Shown here: positions 33,387 to 42,045 of the stretch, piece after piece
Layout: the number at the start of each line of letters is the position of its first letter
How positions within the stretch are numbered: the first letter of the stretch is position 1
From: an uncultured Brachybacterium sp.
GTDB lineage: Bacteria > Actinomycetota > Actinomycetes > Actinomycetales > Dermabacteraceae
Assembly: GCF_947500705.1 (NCBI RefSeq)
Contig: NZ_CANMSY010000002.1
Span: forward strand, 186,001-250,000
Direction of reading: 5' to 3'
Length of the DNA stretch: 64,000 nt
The notes under the pieces: generated by a model
Told to the model about the DNA's origin: nothing
Database searches by the model: none
Seen by the model: the letters and a program-made list of their open reading frames with translations, nothing else
Program-made: the position numbers and the translations under genes

Positions 33387-34487
33387 ATGGATGAGCGCAG
33401 CGACAGCACGGTGAAGACCAGTACGGTGATGAACGGTCAGTACAAGGTGCGCGGCGGCAAGCTGGTCTCCGTGGACGTCACGGTCGCGGGCGGCCGGATC
33501 GCCTCCGCCCACGTCTTCGGGGACTTCTTCCTCGAGCCGGACGATGCCCTCGAGGATCTGAACGCCGCGCTGGAGGGGATGCCCACCGAGGCGACCGCCG
33601 CGGAGCTCGGCGCGGCGCTGACCGCCCGGATCGAGGCCCGCCCGGATCCGGTGTCGATGATCGGCTTCTCCGTCGAGGCGGTCGCGATCGCGGTGCGCCG
33701 GGCCCTCGGTCACGCGACCAGCTGGGACGACCTCACCTTCGACGTGATCGGCCCGCAGGTGCTGCCGCCCGTCATGCATGTGGCGCTGGATGAGGTGCTG
33801 CCGAACGAGGTGATCGCCGGGCGTCGCAACCCTCACTTCCGGATCTGGGACTGGGACTCCCCGCTGGTGGTGATCGGCTCGTACCAGTCGCTGCGCAACG
33901 AGATCGATGCCGAAGGCGCGGCGAAGCACGGCATCGGCGTGGTGCGCCGCATCACCGGCGGCGGCGCGATGTTCATGGAGCAGGGCAACTGCATCACCTA
34001 CTCGCTGGTGGTCCCCACCTCCCTGGTGGAGGGGCTGAGCTTCGAGCAGGCCTACGCCTATCTCGACGACTGGGTGATGGGGTCGCTGGCCGAGATCGGG
34101 GTGAAGGCCCACTACGTGCCGCTGAACGACATCGCCTCGGAGCAGGGCAAGATCGGTGGTGCCGCTCAGCGCCGCTTCGCGGGTGGGGTGCTGCTGCACC
34201 ACGTGACCATGAGCTACGACATCGACGCCGACAAGATGGGCGAGGTGCTGCGGATCGGCCGCGAGAAGCTCTCCGACAAGGGCACCAGGAGCGCCAACAA
34301 GCGCGTGGACCCGATGCGCTCGCAGACGGGCCTGGCCCGTGAGCAGATCATCGGCGGGTTCCTGGACTTCTTCCGCGCCCGCTACGACACCGTCGACTCC
34401 GACTACACCGAGGACGAGCTCGCCAAGGCCCGCGCGCTGGTGGAGACGAAGTTCGGCACCGAGGAGTGGACCGCGCGCGTGCCGTGA
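33387..34487 (+). CDS. lplA: Lipoate-protein ligase with N-terminal LplB-like accessory domain
   Basis: 366 residues; ATG 33387 chosen, ATG 33378 is possible. It activates lipoate with ATP and attaches it to dehydrogenase E2 or GcvH lysines. Residues about 10-100 (GQYKVRGGKLVSVDVTV..GRIASAHVFGDFFLEP) match the accessory domain that lies at the C-terminus of E. coli LplA and is a separate LplB protein in some archaea. The catalytic domain follows with VVRRITGGGAMFMEQGN near residue 185 and the lysine in GKIGGAAQRRF. The domain order is thus permuted relative to E. coli. It is a single gene; no lipoylated enzyme is nearby. Confidence 0.88.
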   Translation: MDERSDSTVKTSTVMNGQYKVRGGKLVSVDVTVAGGRIASAHVFGDFFLEPDDALEDLNAALEGMPTEATAAELGAALTARIEARPDPVSMIGFSVEAVAIAVRRALGHATSWDDLTFDVIGPQVLPPVMHVALDEVLPNEVIAGRRNPHFRIWDWDSPLVVIGSYQSLRNEIDAEGAAKHGIGVVRRITGGGAMFMEQGNCITYSLVVPTSLVEGLSFEQAYAYLDDWVMGSLAEIGVKAHYVPLNDIASEQGKIGGAAQRRFAGGVLLHHVTMSYDIDADKMGEVLRIGREKLSDKGTRSANKRVDPMRSQTGLAREQIIGGFLDFFRARYDTVDSDYTEDELAKARALVETKFGTEEWTARVP

Positions 34488-34510
34488 CCGCTCGATCCGT
34501 GCGGTGAGGC

Positions 34511-35281
34511 TCAGCCGCGCGGCGTGCTGAGCCCGCGCGCCGCGTGGTCCCCGCGGTACACCCCGGTGCGCAGCTCGATCGTGTAGGCCTCCGTCTCAGG
34601 CATGCCGAGTGCACGGGTCGCCGCGATCTCGGCTTCGACGTCATAGGGCACCCGGACGAACTGGATCCCGAACGGGGCGTCCTTCCCGCCGACCGAGTCG
34701 CCCTCGAGGATCGCGTACGAGGGGGTCGGGTCGTCGAGCTGGTTGCCGACGCTGCCGACGTTCACCAGCGCCCCCTCCTTCCCGGAGCGCAGGAAGGGGT
34801 CATGGATGTCGCCGTAGACGACGACATCCGCGGGGCCGCCGTCCCCGGTGAACGGCGTGGGCGTGAACATCATCGCGAACTGTTCCGCGCTGTGCTCGCG
34901 GTGCACCCGGGTGAACTCATCGACCGGCGAGGCGTGCAGTACGCGCACCCGCCGGCCGGACAGCTCGAGATCCAGGCTGCCGGGCAGGGAGAACAGCCAC
35001 CGCCGGTCCTCCGCGGACAGCTCGGCCCGCCACCAGGCCTGGCCCTCGCTGCGCAGCTCGCTGTCCCCGGCGACGAACACCTCCCAGTTGCCGCGCACCG
35101 TCGCCTCGCAGCGCTGCCGGGTCAGGGCTGTGCAGGCCGCTCCGCGCGGCCCCTTGCCCACCAGGTCACCGAGGTTGATCACGCGGGTGATGCCGCGCGC
35201 GGAGATGTCGGAGAGCACGGCCTCATAGGCGGTGAGGTTGCCGTGCACGTCGGAGATCAGGGCGATGCGCTCGAAGGACAT
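34511..35281 (-). CDS. Metallophosphoesterase (YfcE/DUF2-type calcineurin-like)
   Basis: 256 residues from ATG 35281. Metal ligands appear in order: ISDVHGN (D-x-H), NLGDLVGKGP (GD), RGNWE (GN), HASP and YGDIHDP (GDxH). This is the class of small phosphodiesterases or protein phosphatases with two metal ions. Substrate unknown. It is divergent from valS with 107 bases between the starts. Confidence 0.9.
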   Translation of the reverse strand: MSFERIALISDVHGNLTAYEAVLSDISARGITRVINLGDLVGKGPRGAACTALTRQRCEATVRGNWEVFVAGDSELRSEGQAWWRAELSAEDRRWLFSLPGSLDLELSGRRVRVLHASPVDEFTRVHREHSAEQFAMMFTPTPFTGDGGPADVVVYGDIHDPFLRSGKEGALVNVGSVGNQLDDPTPSYAILEGDSVGGKDAPFGIQFVRVPYDVEAEIAATRALGMPETEAYTIELRTGVYRGDHAARGLSTPRG

Positions 35282-35388
35282 CCCTCCACGGTACGGCGCA
35301 CCCCCGCTCCGTCCAGCCCCGTACGCGAGGGCGCTCACACTGTCGCCGCCTGCGTTGCAGCCGAGCACAGACCTGGAACAATGGCCCC

Positions 35389-38061
35389 ATGACCGATACT
35401 GCATCGCGCCCCGACCCCGGCTCCTCCATCCCCGATCGCCCCTCGCTCGAGGGCCTCGAGGACAAGTGGGACGGCGTATGGAGCGAGCAGCAGCTCTACG
35501 CCTTCGACCCCGACACCACGCGCGACCAGGTTTTCAGCGTCGACACCCCGCCGCCCACGGCCTCGGGCTCGTTGCACGTGGGCCATGTGTTCGGATACTC
35601 GCAGGCGGACATGATCGTGCGCTACCAGCGCATGCGCGGCAAGAACGTGTTCTACCCGCTGGGCTGGGACGACAACGGCCTCCCCACCGAGCGCCGGGCC
35701 CAGAACTACTTCGGCGTGCGCTGCGACCCCTCGCTGCCCTATGTGGAGGACTACACGCCCCCGCAGGAGGGCGGGGACAACAAGTCCTCCAAGCCCGGGA
35801 ACCAGGTGCCGGTCTCGCGCCGCAACTTCATCGAACTGTGCGAGCGCCTCACCGCGATCGACGAGAAGTCCTTCGAGGAGGTCTTCCGCACCCTCGGCCT
35901 CTCGGTCGACTGGAACCACAGCTACCAGACCATCAACGCGCACTCGCGGGCCACCTCGCAGCGCGCCTTCCTCGAGAACCTCGAGGCCGGTCAGGCATAC
36001 CAGTCCGAGGCCCCCACCATGTGGGACGTCACCTACCGTACTGCGGTGGCGCAGGCCGAGCAGGAGGACCGCGACCGCGAGGGCGCCTACCACCGCCTCG
36101 GCTTCAACCGCACGGACGGCACCGGCGAGAGAGTCGTCATCGCGACCACCCGTCCTGAGCTGCTGCCCGCCTGCGTGGCCCTCGTGGCCCACCCGGACGA
36201 TGAGCGCTACCAGGGCCTCTTCGGCTCCACCGTCACCTCTCCCCTGTTCGGCGTCGAGGTGCCCGTGCTGGCGCACCCCCTGGCACAGCCCGACAAGGGC
36301 GCCGGCATCGCGATGATCTGCACCTTCGGAGACTCGAACGACGTCACCTGGTGGCGCGAGCTCGAGCTTCCCACCCGCTCCGTGGTGGGCCGTGACGGCC
36401 GCTTCCTGAGCGAGGCGCCGTGGATCACCACGCCCGAGGGCCAGGCGAACTACGCCGAGCTGGCGGGGCTGACCGTGTTCAGCGCGCAGAAGCGCGTGGT
36501 GGAGATGGCGACCGAGTCCGGTGACCTCACCGGCGAGATCGAGAAGATCTCCCACCCGGTGAAGTTCTACGAGAACGGCGACAAGCCGCTGGAGTACGTC
36601 ACCTCCCGCCAGTGGTATCTCACCAACGGCGGCCGGGATCAGTCCGAGGGCGGCCTGCGTGACGATCTCATCGCCCGCGGCAAGGAGCTCACCTGGCACC
36701 CCGCGTACATGGAGTCCCGCTACCGCAACTGGGTCGAGGGCCTGGCCGGTGACTGGCTGATCTCCCGCCAGCGCTTCTTCGGCGTGCCCTTCCCCATCTG
36801 GTACGCGGTGAGCGCCGACGGCGAGACGGACTACGACACCGTGCTCACCCCGCCGGTCGAGTCCCTGCCGATCGATCCCACGATCGACGTGCCCGCCGGC
36901 TTCGAGGAGTCCCAGCGCGGCGTGCCCGGCGGCTTCATCGCCGACCCCGACATCCTCGACACCTGGGGCACCTCCTCGCTGACCCCTCAGCTCGCGGGCG
37001 GCTGGAACTCGGACCCTGAGCTCTTCGCCAAGGTGTACCCGATGGATCTGCGGCCCCAGGGCCACGACATCATCCGCACCTGGCTGTTCTCCACGATCGT
37101 GCGCTCCCACCTGCAGCAGGACTCGCTGCCGTGGAAGCACGCCTCGATCAACGGCTGGATCCTGGACCCGGATCGCAAGAAGATGTCCAAGTCGAAGGGC
37201 AATGTGGTCACCCCCATCGGCCTGCTCGAGCAGCACGGCTCCGACGGTGTGCGCTACTGGGCCGGCCGCGCCCGCCAGGGAGTGGACACCGCCTTCGACG
37301 AGGGCCAGATGAAGATCGGCCGACGCCTCGCGATCAAGATCCTCAACGCCAGCAAGTTCGCCCTCGGCTTCGGCGATGCCCCCGCCGATCCCGCCGGTCG
37401 CCTGGCAGCGGACCCGGCGATGGTCACCGATCCGCTGGACCGGGCCCTGCTCGCGCAGCTGGCGGACGTCATCGAGCAGGCCACGGCCGCGAATGACGAG
37501 ATGGACTACGCCCGCGCCCTCGAGCTCATCGAGCCGTTCTTCTGGGCGTTCTGCGATGACTACATCGAGCTGGTCAAGGAGCGCGCCCACGGAAACTCTC
37601 CCGCCGGCGAGGCCGGTGCGGCGTCGGCTCGCGCCGCGCTCGCGATCACGCTCGAGGTGCTGCTGCGGCTGTTCGCCCCGGTGGTCGTGTTCGCGACCGA
37701 GGAGGTCTGGTCGTGGTGGCGCGGCGGCAGCGTCCACACCCAGGCCTGGCCCGAGGCCGCTCCGCTGCGGGAGGCGGCAGCTGGTCAGGAGGCGGCGCTC
37801 GTGGACACGGTCGCCCAGGCCGCGATCACGCTGCGGCGCATCAAGTCGGACGCGAAGGTCTCCCAGAAGACCCCGATCCTGTCCGTCACCGTCGTGGCCC
37901 CGCAAGCGGCGCTCGCCCACCTCGAAGCCGCCGCCGGTGACCTCACTGCGCTGGGCCGCATCGAGCAGCTCGAGCTGCTCGCCGGCGACGTCGAAGGGAT
38001 CCTCACGCGCGACGTCGAGCTCGGCGAGCCACCGGTCAAGCAGCCCCGGAACCAGGGCTGA
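35389..38061 (+). CDS. valS: Valyl-tRNA synthetase, archaeal/Rickettsia-like type
   Basis: 890 residues from ATG 35389. Charges tRNA-Val. HIGH motif PTASGSLHVGH near residue 60, KMSKS motif RKKMSKSKGNV. The segment after HIGH is FYPLGWDDNGLPTERRAQNYFGVRCDP, whereas ordinary bacterial ValS has a GTDHAG motif there, so this is the other lineage of ValS. The C-terminus ends soon after the anticodon-binding domain and lacks the coiled-coil arm found in typical bacterial ValS. In many actinobacteria valS stands upstream of folC; that slot is not filled by valS here. No T-box is seen in the 107-base leader. Confidence 0.95.
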   Translation: MTDTASRPDPGSSIPDRPSLEGLEDKWDGVWSEQQLYAFDPDTTRDQVFSVDTPPPTASGSLHVGHVFGYSQADMIVRYQRMRGKNVFYPLGWDDNGLPTERRAQNYFGVRCDPSLPYVEDYTPPQEGGDNKSSKPGNQVPVSRRNFIELCERLTAIDEKSFEEVFRTLGLSVDWNHSYQTINAHSRATSQRAFLENLEAGQAYQSEAPTMWDVTYRTAVAQAEQEDRDREGAYHRLGFNRTDGTGERVVIATTRPELLPACVALVAHPDDERYQGLFGSTVTSPLFGVEVPVLAHPLAQPDKGAGIAMICTFGDSNDVTWWRELELPTRSVVGRDGRFLSEAPWITTPEGQANYAELAGLTVFSAQKRVVEMATESGDLTGEIEKISHPVKFYENGDKPLEYVTSRQWYLTNGGRDQSEGGLRDDLIARGKELTWHPAYMESRYRNWVEGLAGDWLISRQRFFGVPFPIWYAVSADGETDYDTVLTPPVESLPIDPTIDVPAGFEESQRGVPGGFIADPDILDTWGTSSLTPQLAGGWNSDPELFAKVYPMDLRPQGHDIIRTWLFSTIVRSHLQQDSLPWKHASINGWILDPDRKKMSKSKGNVVTPIGLLEQHGSDGVRYWAGRARQGVDTAFDEGQMKIGRRLAIKILNASKFALGFGDAPADPAGRLAADPAMVTDPLDRALLAQLADVIEQATAANDEMDYARALELIEPFFWAFCDDYIELVKERAHGNSPAGEAGAASARAALAITLEVLLRLFAPVVVFATEEVWSWWRGGSVHTQAWPEAAPLREAAAGQEAALVDTVAQAAITLRRIKSDAKVSQKTPILSVTVVAPQAALAHLEAAAGDLTALGRIEQLELLAGDVEGILTRDVELGEPPVKQPRNQG

Positions 38062-38121
38062 GTCCGGCGCACCACCGCAGGGGCGTCACCGCCGCCCGGG
38101 CAGGAACGAGCACTGGGTGGT

Positions 38122-38150
38122 CGTCTCCGGGCTGCACGAGCCCGGAGACG
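38122..38150. terminator. Bidirectional hairpin terminator between valS and the repeat protein
   Basis: Perfect 12-bp stem CGTCTCCGGGCT / AGCCCGGAGACG with a 5-base loop, between two convergent genes. No U-tract on either side. Confidence 0.8.
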
Positions 38151-38258
38151 CGGTGCTGCCGCGGCTGAGGGACGGCTCCGTGGTGCCGACCGCGCCGCAG
38201 CAGAGGACGCAGCGCTGAGCCGACGAGGTCAGCACGGCCAGAGATCCGCGAACAGCAC

Positions 38259-39557
38259 TCAGAAGGGCCACTTGTCCGCCACCCAGTGCCCGGCATCCCG
38301 AGCTGCGCCGGAGGCATCGCCGAGCGCGTCATCGATGTCGTAGTCACCGGGGGTGAAGGAGTCGACGATGGCGTTGGGGTGGATCGCGAGCGAGAGGTTG
38401 CCGGTGCCTCCTCCGTAGACGGCGAACTCGCCACCGAGGCCGAAGGAGATCTCGTCGGCCGAGAAGGAGCCGCCGGTCGACGCGCCGGCGCCGAAACCTG
38501 CCTGACCGCCCGCAGACCCCTCGCTGGAGAACCAGCCTCCGGGGCTGGTCCGCTCGAACGTCGCAGCGCCCTCAGCACCGGCGAAGGCCTCGGCTCCCGC
38601 ACCCCACTCGGCGCCGTTGATCTGTCCGTCCTCATTGCGGGTCAGGTTCGCGTAGGCGTTGGCCTCGGCGTGGGCCCCCGCGTAGCCCTCGACTCCGATC
38701 TCGTAGCTAGAGCCCATCGGCCCGTGGACGGTGTTCGAGAGGTCTCCGTAGACCCCAGTTCCTGCGCGGGCACCGGCGCTCGCCCCGTCGGGGCCGAAGC
38801 TGGCACCTCCCTCGGCGTAGGCCTCGGCGCCGAGACGTCCCTCCGCGGAGATCAGGGGCTGGCCGTCAGTGCCGTGGACCGTCTCGTCGAAGCCGATCTC
38901 GGCACCGGCCCGTGCACCTGCACTCGCGGTGTGGTTGCCGTACTGGTCCTGGGTGACGTGAGCGCCCGCGCTCGCGCGGGTCTCGGCGTAGCCGTCGAAG
39001 TAGCCTCGCTCGTTGTCGATCTCTCTGCCTTCCCAGTGGGAGCCTCCTGCCTCCGACTGGCCGATAGGACGCCCGTCGGCGGCCACCTGACCTTCGCCGA
39101 AGTCCTCCCCGGACCCGTACATCTGGTGATCGCCCTCGGCGTCCCCGCCGGTGAACCAGTCGTCCAGGCCATCGGCCAGGCCACGGATGACGTCCGGAGT
39201 CAGGGGGAGGCCGATGAGTGGTCCGCCGATCAGGGGCGGCTGGACAGGGAGGTCACCGATCAGGTCGCGATGGCCGCCTCCGCCGCCGTCTCCTGCCGAA
39301 GCCTGGTCCTGCTCCTCGGCGTGCTGGTCGAGCTGATCGCCCTTGCCACGCAGGGTCTCCGCCTGGGTGTGGAGTCCGGGCTTGAGCGTCCCGTTCCACT
39401 CAGCACGGAAGGCGTCTGCGTCGGTGCCGACCCAGGCCGCCGCGTCGATCACTGCGGAGACCCGCTCTGTCAGCTCGATCAGGGCCTCCGCGCCCTGGCG
39501 GGTCGCCGTCCCGTGCTGTCGCAGCTGATCCGTGTCAGCGCCGTAGAAGCCCGTCAT
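38259..39557 (-). CDS. WXG100-headed Gly/Ala-rich repeat protein, probable type VII secretion substrate
   Basis: 432 residues. Residues 1-85 form a WXG100-type helical hairpin with W42-V-G44 followed by TDADAFRAEW, at the same positions as in the protein encoded at 14449. A Gly-rich hinge and a GGPLIGLPL segment follow. Residues about 175-400 are a degenerate repeat of alternating Gly/Ala and acidic residues (units like ASAGARAGAEIGFDETVHG), suggesting a beta-rich fibrous or shell-like surface. No catalytic motif is seen. It ends ARDAGHWVADKWPF. No signal peptide, consistent with ESX-type export. Function unknown; it diverges from the small membrane protein at 39718. Confidence 0.75.
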   Translation of the reverse strand: MTGFYGADTDQLRQHGTATRQGAEALIELTERVSAVIDAAAWVGTDADAFRAEWNGTLKPGLHTQAETLRGKGDQLDQHAEEQDQASAGDGGGGGHRDLIGDLPVQPPLIGGPLIGLPLTPDVIRGLADGLDDWFTGGDAEGDHQMYGSGEDFGEGQVAADGRPIGQSEAGGSHWEGREIDNERGYFDGYAETRASAGAHVTQDQYGNHTASAGARAGAEIGFDETVHGTDGQPLISAEGRLGAEAYAEGGASFGPDGASAGARAGTGVYGDLSNTVHGPMGSSYEIGVEGYAGAHAEANAYANLTRNEDGQINGAEWGAGAEAFAGAEGAATFERTSPGGWFSSEGSAGGQAGFGAGASTGGSFSADEISFGLGGEFAVYGGGTGNLSLAIHPNAIVDSFTPGDYDIDDALGDASGAARDAGHWVADKWPF

Positions 39558-39717
39558 GCCACCCCGTCCTCACTTTTCCTCCCCGAACACCCCGAGGCTA
39601 CCCAGTGGCCTTCACCCTGCCCATGGGGACAACTCCCCATGACGCGGCGCCCTCTGGCTCTGAGGGCTGGGCCAGTAGTGTGGTGGGGTCCGTGCCCTCT
39701 CATGTCGGAGACCCCTT

Positions 39718-40194
39718 GTGAGCATCACCATCCGCAGCGTCGCCGCCACGGTGAACTACGCCGTCGGACCCTTCGTCATCCTGATAGGGATCGCGGCCGG
39801 CATCGCGGCGGTCGTCCTGACGTGGGTCCTGGAGAGTGAAGGATTCCTCCTGCTGTTCTTCCCGTCGCTGCTGGCGGTCGGAGCGGGTGCGTTCATCCTC
39901 TGGGCCGTGCATCGCTCCGGGCTGAGGATCGATGAGCAGGGCTTCAGCTGGTGCGGGGCGTTCAAGGCTGCGCAGTCGCTGCGCTGGGAGCAGGTCCACC
40001 AGCTGCTGCCTCCCCCACCGGGCAGCCCTCGGACCGTCGTGATCGCCCAGCTGCGCGATGGCCGGCAGGTCGAGGTCAGGGCGGTCTGGGAATCGCCGAC
40101 CTCTCCCTCCTCGTTGCTGAGCGCAGCAGATCACAGCACGGCCCAGAACGCTCTGCTGAGCGCCCATCAGGAATGGCTCACCGCGCGGCGCTGA
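39718..40194 (+). CDS. Membrane protein with PH-like cytoplasmic domain
   Basis: 158 residues from a GTG at 39718. Two membrane helices at the N-terminus (NYAVGPFVILIGIAAGIAAVVLTWV and GFLLLFFPSLLAVGAGAFILWAV) are followed by a compact beta domain with LRIDEQGFSW..LRWEQVHQL, the pattern of bacterial PH-like domains. The tail is polar. Divergent from the WXG100-headed repeat protein and convergent with selB. A role beside the secreted repeat protein is only suggested by position. Confidence 0.7.
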   Translation: MSITIRSVAATVNYAVGPFVILIGIAAGIAAVVLTWVLESEGFLLLFFPSLLAVGAGAFILWAVHRSGLRIDEQGFSWCGAFKAAQSLRWEQVHQLLPPPPGSPRTVVIAQLRDGRQVEVRAVWESPTSPSSLLSAADHSTAQNALLSAHQEWLTARR

Positions 40195-40254
40195 GGCGCA
40201 TCGAGCCCAACGCCTGGTGCGCTGCACGGCCCAGAGCAGCGCTCTGAGCACAGC

Positions 40255-42045
40255 TCAGCGCACGACCTCGCGGTGGCCGGGATCCGGGCGGCGAGTCCAG
40301 CCGCGGCCGTCGAGGTGCTCGAGCAGCGGGATCGCGACCCGACGGGTGGTCGCGAGCGCCCGCCGCGCCTCGCTGGTGGTGAAGGGCTGCGGCAGCGCGG
40401 CGAGTTCGCGCATCGCGAGCGCGGGCGCCGAGGGCAGCAGGATCACCTCGTCCGGCAGGCGCAGCAGCCGTCCCTGCGCAGCAGCGGCAGCGAGCTCTCT
40501 CGGCCCGAGCCCCAGCGCGGCGAGATCATCGGCCTCCGGCGCGGCGAAGGGTGAGCGAGCGAGCCGCTCCTCGAGCGCGCGGACCCCTGCCTCGGCGGCG
40601 CCGAGATCCCGGCCCGACTCCGCATCGCGCACCCGACCCTCGTGCTGGCTGAGTCCGGCAGCGGCCACGACCATGTCGAGCAGCGCCTCATCGGGCACCG
40701 CGAGCGCATCGATCGCGGCCTTGCGCGGCAGACCGGCGGTGAGGGGATCGGCGCGACGATGCTGCGCGACGCTCCGGCCCAGCTGTTCCGTCCAGCCCGT
40801 CAGCGCCTCCGCATCCACCAGCCAGCCCCCATGGCGGTGCACCGTCTCGGGCAGCGGGGCCGGAATCGCGATGCCGCAGCGGAGGAGGAAGGACTCACGC
40901 ACCGCGCCGCGGCGCCGCACCTCGACGGTCAGGTCGCCGCCCGGCGGCATGCGCTCGAGCACGGCGCGTCGGCGTGCCCCGTCACCACGCCGCTCGAGGG
41001 ACGGCGGGTCGAGGTCGAGCACCTGCACGCCGTTGCGCACCGAGTGGCTGCCGCTGCTGCGCAGCACGAGCCGGTCCCCGAGCTGCAGCGGCAGCGGGCG
41101 GTCCAGGGTGAGGCGCGCGTGGTCGGGCCCCAGCGGGCGCACGCGCACCCCGACGGCGGCGGTGCCGACGTGGGCGACCAGCTGCTGCGGTGCCTGCTCG
41201 AGGGATGCGCCGGTGCTGCGGCGCACATCCAGAAGGTGCGGGAGCTCCCAGGCATCCGGGGTGAGCAGCACGTCGCCGCGGCCGATCTCCTCGGTGCTCA
41301 CCCCGCGCAGGTTCACGGCTGCACGACTGACCGGGCCGAGCTGCGGGATCTGACCGCCGCGGCTCTGCAGGCCACGCACCACCACCTCGCCGCTGCGATC
41401 CGCCCCGCACAGCGCAAGGCGGTCCTCGCGGCGCAGGGTGCCGGCGGCGAGGGTTCCGGTGACGACGGTGCCGGCTCCGGAGATGCTGAAGGAACGGTCC
41501 ACCCAGAGCCGCACGCGCTGCACGGCGGAGGGTTCACGGGCGCCGGCGACCGCGGCGTCCAGCAGCGTGCGCAGCTCTTCGAGTCCCTGCCCGGTCACTG
41601 CCGAGACGCCGATGGCGGGTGCGCCGGCGAGGCCCGTTCCGGCGAGTTCGCTGCGGGCCTCGGTGATGACGTGCGCGACGCGGTCGGGGGCGAGGTCCGT
41701 GCGGGTGATGACGATCAGGCCCTGGTCGATGCCGAGCGCCGCGATCGCGTCCCGGTGGTCGCCGGACTGCGCCTGCCAGCCGTCATCCGCCGCGACCACG
41801 AAGCACACGATCGGGGCGGGGCCGAGGCCGGCGAGCATGTTGCCGAGGAAGCGCTCGTGGCCGGGGACGTCGACGAAGGACACCTCACGACCCGAGGGCA
41901 GGGCGGTCCAGGCGAAGCCCAGGTCGATGGTCAGCCCTCGTCGCTCCTCCTCGGCCAGGCGATCCGGCTCGATCCCGGTCAGGGCTCGGATCAGGGTGGA
42001 TTTGCCGTGGTCGACGTGACCGGCGGTCGCGATGACCTGCATCAT
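40255..42045 (-). CDS. selB: Selenocysteine-specific elongation factor SelB
   Basis: 596 residues. Brings Sec-tRNA(Sec) to a UGA codon marked by a SECIS hairpin. The N-terminus is an EF-Tu-like GTPase: ATAGHVDHGKSTLIRALTG, GLTIDLGFAW, DVPGHERFLGNM and ITRTDL. Three beta-barrel domains follow, then winged helices at the C-terminus that bind the SECIS RNA. The start overlaps the selA stop by 4 bases (ATGA), so it is translated with selA. It ends near 40255 close to the convergent small membrane protein. Confidence 0.97.
   Translation of the reverse strand: MMQVIATAGHVDHGKSTLIRALTGIEPDRLAEEERRGLTIDLGFAWTALPSGREVSFVDVPGHERFLGNMLAGLGPAPIVCFVVAADDGWQAQSGDHRDAIAALGIDQGLIVITRTDLAPDRVAHVITEARSELAGTGLAGAPAIGVSAVTGQGLEELRTLLDAAVAGAREPSAVQRVRLWVDRSFSISGAGTVVTGTLAAGTLRREDRLALCGADRSGEVVVRGLQSRGGQIPQLGPVSRAAVNLRGVSTEEIGRGDVLLTPDAWELPHLLDVRRSTGASLEQAPQQLVAHVGTAAVGVRVRPLGPDHARLTLDRPLPLQLGDRLVLRSSGSHSVRNGVQVLDLDPPSLERRGDGARRRAVLERMPPGGDLTVEVRRRGAVRESFLLRCGIAIPAPLPETVHRHGGWLVDAEALTGWTEQLGRSVAQHRRADPLTAGLPRKAAIDALAVPDEALLDMVVAAAGLSQHEGRVRDAESGRDLGAAEAGVRALEERLARSPFAAPEADDLAALGLGPRELAAAAAQGRLLRLPDEVILLPSAPALAMRELAALPQPFTTSEARRALATTRRVAIPLLEHLDGRGWTRRPDPGHREVVR

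Noticed and set aside
35335-37920. 861-codon minus-strand frame opposite valS
   Set aside because: Antisense to a synthetase with intact HIGH and KMSKS motifs.
38062-38258. Short plus-strand peptide ending PQQRTQR after valS
   Set aside because: No start codon with a binding site, and the perfect terminator hairpin lies inside it.
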